Below, in pieces: positions 47,986-57,581 of a DNA stretch of 64,000 nucleotides. Numbering within the stretch: position 1 is the first letter of the stretch; each line of letters opens with the position of its first letter. The notes under the pieces are model-generated. The model ran no database searches, was not told the origin of the DNA, and worked only from the letters and a program-made list of their open reading frames with translations. The translations under genes and the position numbers were made by a program. The DNA is taken from positions 34,466-98,465 of the forward strand of contig PDZX01000007.1 in assembly GCA_002753185.1 (NCBI GenBank), read 5' to 3'. This stretch comes from Magnetococcales bacterium WMHbin3. GTDB taxonomy: Bacteria > Pseudomonadota > Magnetococcia > Magnetococcales > Magnetaquicoccaceae.

Positions 47986-49671
47986 TTATGGGTCGGCGAA
48001 GGGAACCAGACAGCTTTTTGCCATCAATTCATCGGTCAGGACCCGGACATTTTCCGAGTAGTCCACCGGGATATCGATCACATGGACGCCGCCGGCGGCA
48101 AAGCAGGCGGTCATCAGGGGGATCAGTTCCCCGGTGCGGCGCAGCCGGTGGCCGTGCGCCCCGTAGCTTTGCGCATAGAGGACGAAATCCGGATTCCGGA
48201 AACCCAGGCCGAAATCGGTCAGGCCCATGCTCTCCTGTTTCCAGCGGATCATGCCGTAGCCGTCGTCGCGCAGGATCAGGACCACCAGGTCCTGTTGCAG
48301 GCGCACGGCGGTTTCCAGTTCCTGGGAGTTCATCATGAAGCCCCCGTCGCCGCACACCGCCACCACCTTGCGTCCCGGATGGACCAGTTTGGCCGCCATG
48401 GCCGAGGGGAGGCCGGTCCCCATGCTGGCCAGGGCGTTGTCCAAAAGGACGGTGTTTTGTTGATGGGCCGGATAGTTGCGGGCGACCCAGAGTTTGTACA
48501 TGCCGTTGTCCAGGGCCAGGATGCCGTCGTCGGGCATCACGCGCCGCAGATCCGCCACCAGTCGTTGCGGCAGGACCGGGAACCCGTCGGCGTCGCTGCG
48601 CTGCCGGACATGCCGGGCATGATCCTCGCCCACGCGATGGAAATAGCGGAAATTCCAGGTGGGGGAGGGGGTGATGAGATGGGTCAGGACATCGATCCCG
48701 CGGGCGATGTCGCCCACCACCTCCAACTCCGGAAAGTAGACGTCGTCGATCTGGGCCGAGGTGAAATTGAAGTGGATCACTGCGGCGGTCCCGCCGTGTC
48801 CCATGATGGCCGGCGGCTTTTCCGTGACGTCGTGGCCCACGCAGAGGATGAGATCGGCCTGGTCGATGGCACAATGGAGATAATCCCCGTCGGTGAGCGC
48901 GGCGGTGCCCAGGTATTCCGGACGCCGTTCGTCCACCACCCCCTTGCCCATCTGGGTGGAGACGAAGGGAATGCGGGTCTTTTCGATCAGGGCGGTCAGG
49001 CTGCGGGAGACCTGCTTGCGGTTGGCCCCGGCGGCGATCAGCACCAGGGGGGATTTCGCCTGCTGGATGCGGTCCACCGCCGCGCGGATCGCCACCGGAT
49101 CGGGGGCCGCGCGCTGGGTGACGATTTTGCGCAAGGGGGAGGCATCGGTATGCTCGCGGGCGATGTCTTCCGGAAGTTCCAGGTGGACGGCGCCGGGGCG
49201 TTCCTCCTCGGCCCGTTTGAAGGCCTCCCGCACCAGGGAGGGGATCTTCCCGGCGGCGGGGATCTGTTCGGCCAGCTTGGTGATCGGCCGCATGGTCCCC
49301 ACCACGTCCAGGATTTGAAAGCGGCCCTGTTTGCTTTTCTTGATCGGCTTCTGCCCGGTGATGGCCACCAGCGGCATCCCGCCCAACTGGGCATAGGCCA
49401 CCCCGGTGATCAGATTGGTCGCCCCCGGCCCCAGGGTCGCCAGACACACCCCCGCCTTGCCCGTCAGCCGGCCGAAGGTGGCCGCCATGAAGGCCGCCGC
49501 CTGCTCGTGACGGGTGACCACCAGCTCGATGGAGGAGGTGCGCAGCGACTCCAGCAGGTCGAGGTTTTCCTCGCCCGGAACGCCGAAGATCCGCTCCACC
49601 CCTTCTGCCTCCAGACATTGCACGAATAAATCCGATGCCTTGACGCCCTGATTGACGGCCTGCTTGGACAT
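47986..49671 (-). CDS. ThDP-dependent enzyme, acetolactate synthase large-subunit-like
   Basis: A 561-residue thiamine diphosphate enzyme with the three-domain pyruvate-oxidase/acetolactate-synthase fold. The N-terminus has GVERIFGVPGEENLDLLESL and VTRHEQAAAFMA, with the catalytic Glu that activates ThDP. The C-terminal ThDP-Mg motif is VCGDGGFMMNSQELETAV. No regulatory subunit gene lies beside it, so a catabolic acetolactate synthase is likely but other ThDP enzymes remain possible. The start ATG 49671 follows AGGAGGGAG at good spacing; an in-frame ATG 51 bases upstream is less likely. It heads the minus-strand run. Confidence 0.88.
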   Translation of the reverse strand: MSKQAVNQGVKASDLFVQCLEAEGVERIFGVPGEENLDLLESLRTSSIELVVTRHEQAAAFMAATFGRLTGKAGVCLATLGPGATNLITGVAYAQLGGMPLVAITGQKPIKKSKQGRFQILDVVGTMRPITKLAEQIPAAGKIPSLVREAFKRAEEERPGAVHLELPEDIAREHTDASPLRKIVTQRAAPDPVAIRAAVDRIQQAKSPLVLIAAGANRKQVSRSLTALIEKTRIPFVSTQMGKGVVDERRPEYLGTAALTDGDYLHCAIDQADLILCVGHDVTEKPPAIMGHGGTAAVIHFNFTSAQIDDVYFPELEVVGDIARGIDVLTHLITPSPTWNFRYFHRVGEDHARHVRQRSDADGFPVLPQRLVADLRRVMPDDGILALDNGMYKLWVARNYPAHQQNTVLLDNALASMGTGLPSAMAAKLVHPGRKVVAVCGDGGFMMNSQELETAVRLQQDLVVLILRDDGYGMIRWKQESMGLTDFGLGFRNPDFVLYAQSYGAHGHRLRRTGELIPLMTACFAAGGVHVIDIPVDYSENVRVLTDELMAKSCLVPFADP

Positions 49672-49739
49672 GCGCTCCCTCCTGCTGGATTCGATCCCAT
49701 GGTTGTGCCCTCCGCAAAACATGATAAACTGTTCCGGCC

Positions 49740-50342
49740 ATGAAAGCGATACCTCTTTTGCCAGTCACCCTGGCCATCACCGGCGCCTCCGGCGCCCGTT
49801 ACGGTCTGCGCCTGCTCGAACGCCTGCTCGAACAGGGTCGTCAGGTCGATTTGTTGCTCTCGGACGCCGGTCGCATCGTCATCGCCCGGGAGTGTGGCCT
49901 GACCCTGACCGGCGACGGACCCGATGTGGCGCGGGCCATCCTCGCGCATAGCCCCGCGCTGCCAAAGGCGGCCCAGGATGCCTTGATCCACCATGCCCAG
50001 CGCGACTGGGACGCCCCCATGGCATCAGGCTCCAGGGGCGCGCGCGCCATGGTGATCTGCCCCTGCTCCATGGGCACCCTGGCCGCCGTGGCCGGGGGAC
50101 TCTCCGACAACCTCATCGAACGGGCGGCGGACGTGGCCCTCAAGGAGCGCTGGCCCCTGATCCTGGTCCCGCGCGAAACCCCGCTGTCCATCATCCACCT
50201 CGAAAACATGCTCCGCCTGGCCAGAAGCGGCGCCGTGATCCTCCCCGCCGCCCCCGGTTTTTATCAGGGCGCCTCCACCATGGAGCACCTGATCGATTTC
50301 CTGGTGGATCGCATTCTCGACCGCCTGGCCGGCGGATTTTGA
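49740..50342 (+). CDS. ubiX: Flavin prenyltransferase UbiX
   Basis: A 200-residue enzyme that prenylates FMN to make the cofactor prFMN for UbiD-type decarboxylases in ubiquinone synthesis. Motifs are LAITGASGARYGLRLLERLL (flavin phosphate loop), VICPCSMGTLAAVAGGLSDNLIERAADV and LVPRETPLSIIHLENMLRL. Length matches the family. Its ATG is 68 bases from the divergent ThDP-enzyme start. No ubiD is in the window, but ubiU, ubiV and ubiK follow 3 kb downstream. Confidence 0.95.
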   Translation: MKAIPLLPVTLAITGASGARYGLRLLERLLEQGRQVDLLLSDAGRIVIARECGLTLTGDGPDVARAILAHSPALPKAAQDALIHHAQRDWDAPMASGSRGARAMVICPCSMGTLAAVAGGLSDNLIERAADVALKERWPLILVPRETPLSIIHLENMLRLARSGAVILPAAPGFYQGASTMEHLIDFLVDRILDRLAGGF

Positions 50343-50451
50343 GGCGGGATTTATTTTGCTTGCATTGCCGTATCCCGGCGTGTTTATATTGATAAATAGG
50401 AATTTTTTTGCATGCACATTTATCGAAGGATGAAAGGTCGTTCATGTCTTG

Positions 50452-52974
50452 ATGAACAAAAGATCCCTCATCGTCCTCACTTTCTGTTCGTTCGGCGTCC
50501 TCTGTTCGCTGCTGCTTGCGTTGGGGATGCAGCAACTGATTGTTTTTTCTTCGCAAAAGCAGTTCGTCAAGGATGCCTCCGCCTATGCCAATGCCCTCGA
50601 ACTGGGCCTGGCGCGGCGCATGGACGACCTGAAGGCCGTGCAGGGCCTGTTCGAGGTTTCCGGATCGGTGGATCGGCAGGCGTTTCATCGATTCATCGAG
50701 CGCATCCTCGAGTACAAGGACCGCGCCTTTGCCGTGCAATGGCTGCCGCGCCGCCGGGATCTCCCGGCGGATGCCGTGGGGTTGGACGGCTTCACCCTCG
50801 GCTACTCCTTTCCCGCCATGGATGCATTGTACCCCATGAGTCCGGACGAGGGGATCCGGGATGCCCTCTCCGGCGCCATCCGTCAGCTTCAGGAAGATGG
50901 CCAGCCGCGGGTCATGGTGCATACCCATGCCGATCTCGAGGCGGACAGCCTCCATTCCCATGATTTGGATTTCCTGCTGCCGGTGGTCCGGGACCGGGAG
51001 TTGATCGGCCTGGTGCGCGGGCGGGCCGAAATCTGGTTCGTCCTGGAACATTATCTCCAGTCGGCATTCCCGAATCCATCGGGGATCGATATTCTTCTGT
51101 TCGGCAACCTCGACAACGGGCAGAGGCAGGCCATCTACCGGCACTTCTCCCGCATGCGTTCGGGGCACCCGGATGAGGATGCGGTGACGGAAAATCTCCT
51201 GCGCCGGCAGTTTCATTATTCCAGATTGCTGCAGTTTGGCCATCAGGAGTTTCACTTGATGATGATCCCATGGAAGCTTGCCGATTACTCAAGTTTTCAG
51301 CAATGGTATCCGTTCGCCATTCTGGTGTTGGGGATGGGGGTGACCCTGGTCAGCAGCATTTATCTGCATTTTTATCTGCAAAACGCCTTGCGTCTGCGCA
51401 GGCTGGCCGAGGAACGGGTCGCCGCGCTGCAGGAGAGTCAGAGTCATTTTCAACAATTGAAGGAGAGTGAACAACGCTACCGGTCGGTCACCGAATCGGC
51501 CCAGGACGGGATCGTCATCTTCGATGCCGAGCGGATCGTGCATGCCTGGAACAAGGGCGCGCATACGATGTTCGGCTATGGGCCGGAGGAGATGATCGGA
51601 CGTCCCATTACGGCGGTGATCCATGAGGAAGGGCCGGAGGAACTCCCCTGCATCGCGCGCAAGGAGCGCATCGGGCGGCGCAAGGATGGCGCCACGGTCC
51701 CTCTGGAGATGACCGGCGCGGCCTGGATGGCGGGTGATCGGCGTTTCTTCACCTGCATCATTCGCGATGTGTCGGGCTGGAAACGGCTGTTGGACGAACT
51801 CCGGTTTGCCAGGGAGACCGAAGCCAGGGCCAATCAGGCCAAGAGCGTTTTTCTCGCCACGATGAGCCATGAGATCCGTACCCCTTTGAACGGGATCCTG
51901 GGCATGACCGAACTGCTGATGACCGCCCCCCTCGCCCCGGAGCAGCGGGAGCAGTTGCGGGTGATCGCGGAGTCCGGAAAGAATTTATTATTCATTATCA
52001 ATAATATTCTTGATTTTTCCAAGATCGAGGCCGGCAAGCTGGAACTGGAGGAGGTGGACTTCGAACTCCATCACCTGGTGGACACCCTGACCGTGATGTT
52101 CGGGGAACTGGCGCGCAAGAAGGGCCTGACACTGGAGAAAAGAATCCTGCCCGGCACCTTGCGCCGGGTGCGGGGCGATTCCCATCGCTTGAACCAGATC
52201 CTGACCAACCTGCTGGGCAATGCCGTCAAGTTCACCGCGACCGGTGGGGTGGTCCTGGAGGTGGAGACCCGCATGGATGCCGGAGGCCACGAACTGCGCC
52301 TGGAAGTGCGCGACACCGGGGTGGGCATGGCGCCGGAACAGATCGCCTATCTGTTTCAGCCCTTCACCCAGGCGGACAGCACCACCACCCGCCGTTTTGG
52401 GGGGACCGGGCTGGGCCTCTCCATTACCAAGCGCCTGACCGAGTTGATGGGCGGAACCATTCAGGTGACCAGCCAGCCGGGCCAGGGGAGCACGTTTCGT
52501 CTGCTGATCCCCTGCGTATTGCCGAAGGCGTTACTGGACCCTCTCCCGCCGACGGACGCCACGCCAGCCGGGGGGGTACGGAATGCCCGCGTGCTCCTCG
52601 TGGAGGACGATCTCCTCAATCAGGTGGTATTGAAGGGGATGCTGATCCGCTGCGGGGTGACGGTCACCGTGGCCGCCAATGGCCAGGAGGCGCTGGAGAT
52701 GCTGGAAAACGACCGCTTCGAGATGGTGTTCATGGATTGCCACATGCCTGTGCTGGACGGTCCCGCCGCCGCCGTCCGCTGGCGGGCCAGGGAGAAGGAA
52801 CTGGGGCGTCCCGTCCTGCCGGTGATCGCCTTGACCGCGCTGGCCACCGCCACGGATCGCGACCACTGCCTGCGGGCCGGGATGTCGGATTTTCTCGGCA
52901 AACCCGCGACGCTCGGTCAACTGGAGGAGACCCTGCGGGCGTGGCTGCCGGAGGTTTCCACGGCCCGGCTTTGA
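50452..52974 (+). CDS. CHASE-PAS hybrid histidine kinase with receiver
   Basis: An 840-residue membrane kinase. A first helix (about 5-28), an extracytoplasmic CHASE domain (about 40-280) and a second helix (about 285-308) form the input, followed by a short coiled coil. A PAS domain (about 335-445) leads to HisKA with H473 (SHEIRTP), N-box NLLGNAVKFT, DTGVGM and GGTGLGLSI. A receiver ends the protein, with phosphoacceptor D762. The start ATG 50452 is chosen over an in-frame TTG one codon before. It is an orphan with no response regulator gene beside it. Confidence 0.91.
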   Translation: MNKRSLIVLTFCSFGVLCSLLLALGMQQLIVFSSQKQFVKDASAYANALELGLARRMDDLKAVQGLFEVSGSVDRQAFHRFIERILEYKDRAFAVQWLPRRRDLPADAVGLDGFTLGYSFPAMDALYPMSPDEGIRDALSGAIRQLQEDGQPRVMVHTHADLEADSLHSHDLDFLLPVVRDRELIGLVRGRAEIWFVLEHYLQSAFPNPSGIDILLFGNLDNGQRQAIYRHFSRMRSGHPDEDAVTENLLRRQFHYSRLLQFGHQEFHLMMIPWKLADYSSFQQWYPFAILVLGMGVTLVSSIYLHFYLQNALRLRRLAEERVAALQESQSHFQQLKESEQRYRSVTESAQDGIVIFDAERIVHAWNKGAHTMFGYGPEEMIGRPITAVIHEEGPEELPCIARKERIGRRKDGATVPLEMTGAAWMAGDRRFFTCIIRDVSGWKRLLDELRFARETEARANQAKSVFLATMSHEIRTPLNGILGMTELLMTAPLAPEQREQLRVIAESGKNLLFIINNILDFSKIEAGKLELEEVDFELHHLVDTLTVMFGELARKKGLTLEKRILPGTLRRVRGDSHRLNQILTNLLGNAVKFTATGGVVLEVETRMDAGGHELRLEVRDTGVGMAPEQIAYLFQPFTQADSTTTRRFGGTGLGLSITKRLTELMGGTIQVTSQPGQGSTFRLLIPCVLPKALLDPLPPTDATPAGGVRNARVLLVEDDLLNQVVLKGMLIRCGVTVTVAANGQEALEMLENDRFEMVFMDCHMPVLDGPAAAVRWRAREKELGRPVLPVIALTALATATDRDHCLRAGMSDFLGKPATLGQLEETLRAWLPEVSTARL

Positions 52975-53030
52975 TGCTACACTGATCGGAAGCTGCATCA
53001 GGATGCGATCTTCGATTGGCGCGAACAGGC

Positions 53031-54041
53031 ATGGTCATGAAGAAAGTGGAAGTTTTGGCTCCGGCGGGCAATCTCCCGTCGCTCAAGGCCGCGGTGGACA
53101 ACGGCGCCGACGCGGTCTATTTCGGGTTTCGCGACGCCACCAACGCCCGCAACTTCGAGGGGTTGAATTTCACCGAAGGCGAGGCGCGGCAAGGGATTGC
53201 CTATGCCCATGGGCACGGGGCGCGGGCCAACGTGGTGCTCAACACCTTTCCCAAGGTGGATGACCCCGCGCCCTGGTATCGGGCGGTGGATGCCGCTGCC
53301 CGTCTGGGGGCCGACGCCATCATCCTGGCCAACCTCGCGGTGATGAAATACTGCAAGGAGCGCCATCCCCAACTGCCCATTCACCTGTCGGTGCAGGCAT
53401 CGGCCAGCAACGCCGAGGCGATCCGGTTCTTTCAGCGCCATTTTCAGATCCGCCGGGTGATCCTGCCGCGCGTGCTGACCGCGCCGGAAATCCGCCAACT
53501 GCACGCGCAGGTCGATGTGGAACTGGAGGTGTTCGCCTTCGGCGGATTGTGTGTCATGGCGGAAGGGCGCTGTCATCTCTCCTCGTTCGTCACCGGGGTC
53601 TCCCCCAACATCGAGGGGGTCTGCTCCCCGGCGCGGGCCGTGCGCTTCGAAAATCACGGGGAGAAACTGCGCACCCGTCTGGGCGGCGTGCTGATCGCCG
53701 AGTACGACCAGGGCGAGGAGGCGGCCTATCCCACCATCTGCAAGGGCTGCTTCCAGGCCAACGATCGGGTCTATCACGTCATGGAGGAGCCGGGTTCCCT
53801 CAATATCCTGGAAATTCTGCCCCAGGTCATCGACGCCGGGGTCGCCTCCCTCAAGATCGAGGGCCGCCAGCGCACCAAGGCCTACGTGGGGACCGTCACG
53901 CGGATCCTGCGTCAGGCGGTGGACGCCTATTACGCGGACCCCGCCGCCTACCGGGCCAAGGGGAGCTGGCAGCGCGCCCTGAACGCCACCTCCGAGGGGA
54001 CCACCCACACCCTCGGCACCTACGAGGAGAGTTGGCAATAA
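53031..54041 (+). CDS. ubiU: Ubiquinone biosynthesis protein UbiU (U32 family)
   Basis: A 336-residue U32-family protein that acts with UbiV in O2-independent hydroxylation of ubiquinone precursors. The start LAPAGNLPSLKAAVDNGADAV and the C-terminal SEGTTHTLGTYEESWQ fit UbiU. Four cysteines at C174, C181, C198 and C237 have the 7/17/39 spacing known for the UbiU 4Fe-4S ligands. The start may be ATG 53031 or 53037. Its stop overlaps the ubiV ATG by one base (TAATG), so the pair is coupled. It lies 56 bases after the CHASE kinase. Confidence 0.95.
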   Translation: MVMKKVEVLAPAGNLPSLKAAVDNGADAVYFGFRDATNARNFEGLNFTEGEARQGIAYAHGHGARANVVLNTFPKVDDPAPWYRAVDAAARLGADAIILANLAVMKYCKERHPQLPIHLSVQASASNAEAIRFFQRHFQIRRVILPRVLTAPEIRQLHAQVDVELEVFAFGGLCVMAEGRCHLSSFVTGVSPNIEGVCSPARAVRFENHGEKLRTRLGGVLIAEYDQGEEAAYPTICKGCFQANDRVYHVMEEPGSLNILEILPQVIDAGVASLKIEGRQRTKAYVGTVTRILRQAVDAYYADPAAYRAKGSWQRALNATSEGTTHTLGTYEESWQ

Positions 54042-54946
54042 TGAGGATTTCCATTGGCCCCGTCCTGTTCGAGTGGGGCAAGTCGGCCTTGCGGGATTTT
54101 CATCGTCGCATGGCCTTCGAGACCCCGGCCGACGTGATCCATTTGGGGGAAGTGGTCTGCTCCAAGCGGCTCCACTTCACCCCGGACGAACTGACCGCCC
54201 TGGCGAAGGAACTGCTCCCCTCCGGCAAGGAGATCGTGATTTCCACGCTTGGCCTGGTGATGGACGACGGGGAACAGGAGGAGTTGCGCGGTTTCGTGGA
54301 GCGGGCTGCGGAATTGGGGGTCAGGATCGAGGCCAACGACATGGGGGGCATCGGCGTCGGCGAGGGGCATCGCCTGGTGGCCGGACCGCATGTCAACGTC
54401 TACAATGCCGAGACTCTGGCCTTTTTGCGTGGCATTGGCGTAGAGCGGGTGGTGTTTCCGGTGGAGCTGTCCGGCGAGGCCATCGCCGGGATCATTCGCG
54501 CCGAACGGGACCATCCGGTGGAGTTCGAGGTGTTTGCCCACGGACGCCTGCCGTTGACCTTCTCCGCCCGCTGCTATACCGCGCGCGCCTTCCGCATCTC
54601 CAAGGCCAATTGTCAATACAAGTGCGGCGACTTTCCGGACGGGATGATCACCCGCACCCAGGAGGGGGAGGGGTTGTTGTCGGTCAACGGGGTGCAGACC
54701 ATGTCGGAAAAGGTCCACACCCTGATCGGCGAGGCGCCCCGCATGGAGGAGATGGGGGTGCATCTCGCGCGGCTTTCCCCGCAAAGCACCCATATGGTGG
54801 AGATCGTCGCCATCTGGCACGAACGCCTGACCGGCCGCATCGACGGCGCCGAGGCCCTGGCCAGGCTTCAGGAGCACAACCACGGCGAGCCGTTCTGCAA
54901 TGGTTATTTTCATGGGTTGCCCGGCATGCGGTTTCATGCCGGTTGA
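54041..54946 (+). CDS. ubiV: Ubiquinone biosynthesis protein UbiV (U32 family)
   Basis: A 301-residue partner of UbiU in anaerobic ubiquinone hydroxylation. Cysteines at C40, C178, C191 and C195 match the UbiV 4Fe-4S pattern (one near the N-terminus, then 13 and 4 apart: RCYTARAFRISKANCQYKCGDF). The start is ATG 54041, overlapping the ubiU stop. Together the genes indicate ubiquinone synthesis without oxygen, fitting a microaerobic or anaerobic lifestyle. ubiT, the usual third partner, is not in the window. Confidence 0.94.
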   Translation: MRISIGPVLFEWGKSALRDFHRRMAFETPADVIHLGEVVCSKRLHFTPDELTALAKELLPSGKEIVISTLGLVMDDGEQEELRGFVERAAELGVRIEANDMGGIGVGEGHRLVAGPHVNVYNAETLAFLRGIGVERVVFPVELSGEAIAGIIRAERDHPVEFEVFAHGRLPLTFSARCYTARAFRISKANCQYKCGDFPDGMITRTQEGEGLLSVNGVQTMSEKVHTLIGEAPRMEEMGVHLARLSPQSTHMVEIVAIWHERLTGRIDGAEALARLQEHNHGEPFCNGYFHGLPGMRFHAG

Positions 54947-54979
54947 CCGGATCGACCCTTTTGAAAGGAGTACAAAAAA

Positions 54980-55246
54980 ATGCAAATCGATAATGCGATT
55001 CTGGATCAGATCACCCAGAATGTCATGGGTGTGTTCGGCAAGATGGGGGAGACCCGCGAGGAACTGAAACGCAAGATTCACGACATCGTGCGGGAAGGAG
55101 TGGAACATTTCGACCTGGTGACCCGCGAGGAGTTCGACGTGGTCAACGAACTCCTGAGCAATACCCGCATCAAGGCGGACGCCCTGGAAAAGCGGTTGAA
55201 CGAACTGGAAGAGGCCCTGGCGCGCATGAGCGACAACCCGAAATAA
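54980..55246 (+). CDS. ubiK: Ubiquinone biosynthesis accessory factor UbiK (BMFP family)
   Basis: An 88-residue protein of the YqiC/BMFP family. It is mostly helical: an N-terminal helix (DNAILDQITQNVMGVFGKMGE) and a C-terminal coiled coil (ADALEKRLNELEEALARM) with the signature VTREEFDVVNELL. UbiK binds UbiJ and aids aerobic ubiquinone hydroxylation complexes. Here it follows ubiV by 33 bases with GAAAGGAG before the ATG, so it appears in an operon with ubiU and ubiV. That arrangement is suggestive of one ubiquinone locus. Confidence 0.9.
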   Translation: MQIDNAILDQITQNVMGVFGKMGETREELKRKIHDIVREGVEHFDLVTREEFDVVNELLSNTRIKADALEKRLNELEEALARMSDNPK

Positions 55247-55258
55247 GGAACGCGAGCG

Positions 55259-56701
55259 ATGAATGCCACCGTGAAACGCAAGGCCTATCTGGCCGGGAGA
55301 TGGATCGATACCCCGGACACCCTGGAGGTGATCAATCCCTACAATGGACAATTGGTCGCCAACGTGGCCCTGTGTGGCCCCAAGGAGATCGACGAGGCGC
55401 TGGATGCCTCGGTGGCGGCCCTGGAGAAGACCCGCCGCATGGAACCGTGGCAGCGGGCCACGGCATTGGCCTTCGTGCGGGATCGGCTGATGGAGCGGCG
55501 CGAGGAGTTCTCGCGGGTGTTGTCCCAGGAGAACGGCAAGACCCTCGTCGAGTCCCGCCTGGAGCTGGATCGTGCGGCGGCCACCTTCGACATCGCGGTG
55601 GGCGAGGCCACGCGGGTCTACGGGGAGGCGTACGATCTGGGGATCAATCCCATGGGCGCGGCGCGGCGGGCGTTGGTGCGTCATTATCCGGTGGGGGTGG
55701 TGTCCGGGGTGGCGCCGTTCAATTTCCCGCTCAATCTGGCCATTCACAAGATCGCCCCGGCCATGGCCGTGGGGTGTCCGATGGTGTTGAAACCGGCCTC
55801 CAAGACCCCGGTGACCGCGTTGATGCTGGCCAGCATCATCCAGGAGTCGGGGTGGCCGGTGGAGGCCTTTTCGGTGCTCCCCTGCGACCGCAAGGCAGGG
55901 CAGATGCTGGTGGAGGACGATCGGATCAAGCTGCTTTCTTTCACCGGTTCCCCGGAGGTGGGCTGGAAGATGAAACAGCAGGCGGGCCGCAAGAAGGTGG
56001 TGCTGGAACTGGGTGGCAACGCCGGCCTGATCGTGGACCGGGACGTGCGGGATTGGGATTGGCTGATTGCGCGGGCGATTCTGGGGGCGTTTTACCAGTG
56101 TGGTCAGGTGTGCATTTCGGTGCAGCGGATTTTTGTTCATCAGGAGATCATCGGCGAGTTTCGCGCCCGGTTCGTCAAGGCGGCGCGGGCGTTGCGTCCG
56201 GGGGATCCTCTGGATGAGAGCACCACCCTGGGTCCGGTGATCGACCGGGGCAATCGGGAGCGCTTGCAGAACTGGATCCAGGAGGCCATGGACAAGGGCG
56301 CCAGCCTGCTCACCGGCAACGAGGTCCCGGCGCTGGGGCAGGGGAACTGCCTGACGGCGACCATTCTCGAAGAGGTGGATTCCGGTTGTCAGGTGGTGGC
56401 GGACGAGGCGTTCGGCCCGGTGGTGGTGCTTTCTCCGGTGGAGTCCATGGAGGAGGCGTTCGAAAAGGCGAACAATTCGCGTTTCGGGTTGCAGTGCGGG
56501 ATTTTCACCAACGATTTCGGTACGGTGATGAGGGCCTTCGACGCGTTGGAGGTGGGTGGGGTGATTCACAACGACGTCCCGTCGCTGCGCATCGACAGCA
56601 TGCCGTATGGCGGGGTGAAGGATTCCGGCCTGGGTCGCGAGGGGGTGCGCTACGCCATGCGGGACATGCTGGAGGAGAGGGTGCTGGTCTATCGGGTGTG
56701 A
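55259..56701 (+). CDS. NAD(P)-dependent aldehyde dehydrogenase
   Basis: A 480-residue aldehyde dehydrogenase superfamily enzyme. The NAD-binding PFNFPLN and FTGSPEVGWKMKQQAG motifs, the general base E250 (LELGGNAG) and the catalytic nucleophile C285 (QCGQVC) are all present, followed by DEAFGPVVVLSP. The sequence resembles lactaldehyde or non-phosphorylating glyceraldehyde-3-phosphate dehydrogenase types, but the substrate cannot be fixed. It lies 12 bases after ubiK and 11 bases before the broken ATPase remnant, suggesting one transcript. Confidence 0.93.
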   Translation: MNATVKRKAYLAGRWIDTPDTLEVINPYNGQLVANVALCGPKEIDEALDASVAALEKTRRMEPWQRATALAFVRDRLMERREEFSRVLSQENGKTLVESRLELDRAAATFDIAVGEATRVYGEAYDLGINPMGAARRALVRHYPVGVVSGVAPFNFPLNLAIHKIAPAMAVGCPMVLKPASKTPVTALMLASIIQESGWPVEAFSVLPCDRKAGQMLVEDDRIKLLSFTGSPEVGWKMKQQAGRKKVVLELGGNAGLIVDRDVRDWDWLIARAILGAFYQCGQVCISVQRIFVHQEIIGEFRARFVKAARALRPGDPLDESTTLGPVIDRGNRERLQNWIQEAMDKGASLLTGNEVPALGQGNCLTATILEEVDSGCQVVADEAFGPVVVLSPVESMEEAFEKANNSRFGLQCGIFTNDFGTVMRAFDALEVGGVIHNDVPSLRIDSMPYGGVKDSGLGREGVRYAMRDMLEERVLVYRV

Positions 56702-56712
56702 CGAGAGGTTGG

Positions 56713-57096
56713 ATGAGAATCGTTTCCTTTGGATGCGAACGATACAAGGCCTTCAGGCAACGGGTCGAGATCGAGTTGCGTCCATTGACGCTCATCCTCG
56801 GCAAGAACAACAGCGGCAAATCCGCACTGCTGCGCTTGCCGCGTCTGCTGTTGCGGGCGATCTCATCACGTCAGAACCAGCGACAATTTCCCCTGAGCGT
56901 GGACGGGCTGTCCTATGGCAGGGTATTCCGGGAGTTGATTCATGGCGGGTACCCTCATGGCAGTCTGAAGTTCTCTTTGGTGCTGGATCTGTCCGGCGGA
57001 CCCGTGGCGGTGACAGCCGAATTGCAGTCCTCTGTGGGAATCGGATGGCATGTTCTGCACCATGATCTTGCGCCATCTTGGTCCGTATGTGCTTGA
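56713..57096 (+). pseudogene. Truncated AAA15/DUF3696-like ATPase (copy 1 remnant)
   Basis: A 127-codon frame whose first ~107 residues match the N-terminus of the intact ATPase at 59908-61146. It shares the pattern SFGCxxYKAF, the Walker A GKNNSGKSALLRLPRLLLRAIS and VDGLSYGRVFRELI. Near 57,030-57,050 the match stops, and the sequence jumps to the middle of the Toprim-like gene in another frame. Walker B and the rest of the ATPase are lost, about 1.27 kb compared with copy 2. The start has AGGTTGG upstream and lies 11 bases after the aldehyde dehydrogenase. It is probably nonfunctional, though a short product could still be made. Confidence 0.85.
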
Positions 57097-57577
57097 AGGT
57101 GTTATTGAAAATCAGAGAATCATCCGGTTCGACAGTGCGGGCGGATCTGGAGAGATCCGGAAATTGCTCGACCGTTACATCCGGGAAGCCGGCAAAGCCG
57201 GGCATCCCGTGCGCGCCGTGCTATTCATGGACAGCGACGCCGACCGTCCGGGCGATTGCTCGCGGGAAGCCCGGCAGGTACGGAAACGGTGTGAAGAGGC
57301 GTCGGTGCCTTGCCGGATTTTGCGAAAACGGACCATCGAAAACTATCTCCCAGATGCGGTTTTCCTGGCTTGGCGGGAGGAAAAGCCGGAGCAGGTGGCG
57401 AACCTGTTGCGTTTGACCCCGGAGGAGCGCGATCATTATCCGGTAAAAAAGGTGTTCGGCGATCTTCCCAGGCTATTGAATCGCAACCTGCAAGCGGTTT
57501 CCGCCGAAGGATTCCGGGAGAGAGACGGCAAGGGAGAACTCGACGGATTGGTCGAAATGATCGTGCGGGAGATATGA
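57050..57577 (+). pseudogene. Truncated Toprim-like protein (copy 1 remnant)
   Basis: A 175-codon frame aligning with residues ~116-318 of the intact Toprim-like protein at 61151-62107. It keeps the DSD motif (LFMDSDADRPG), the IENY motif (RKRTIENYLPD) and the C-terminal DGKGELDGLVEMIV, but lacks the first Toprim-type acidic motif. The ATG 57050 is probably fortuitous: the remnant is joined by deletion to the ATPase N-terminus, and the two frames overlap by 47 bases. The next gene starts 4 bases after its stop, as in copy 2. Confidence 0.83.
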
Positions 57578-57581
57578 GACA

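Noticed and set aside
54020..56569. An 849-residue minus-strand frame over ubiV, ubiK and aldehyde dehydrogenase
   Set aside because: The plus-strand genes are unmistakable and the antisense product has no domain signature.
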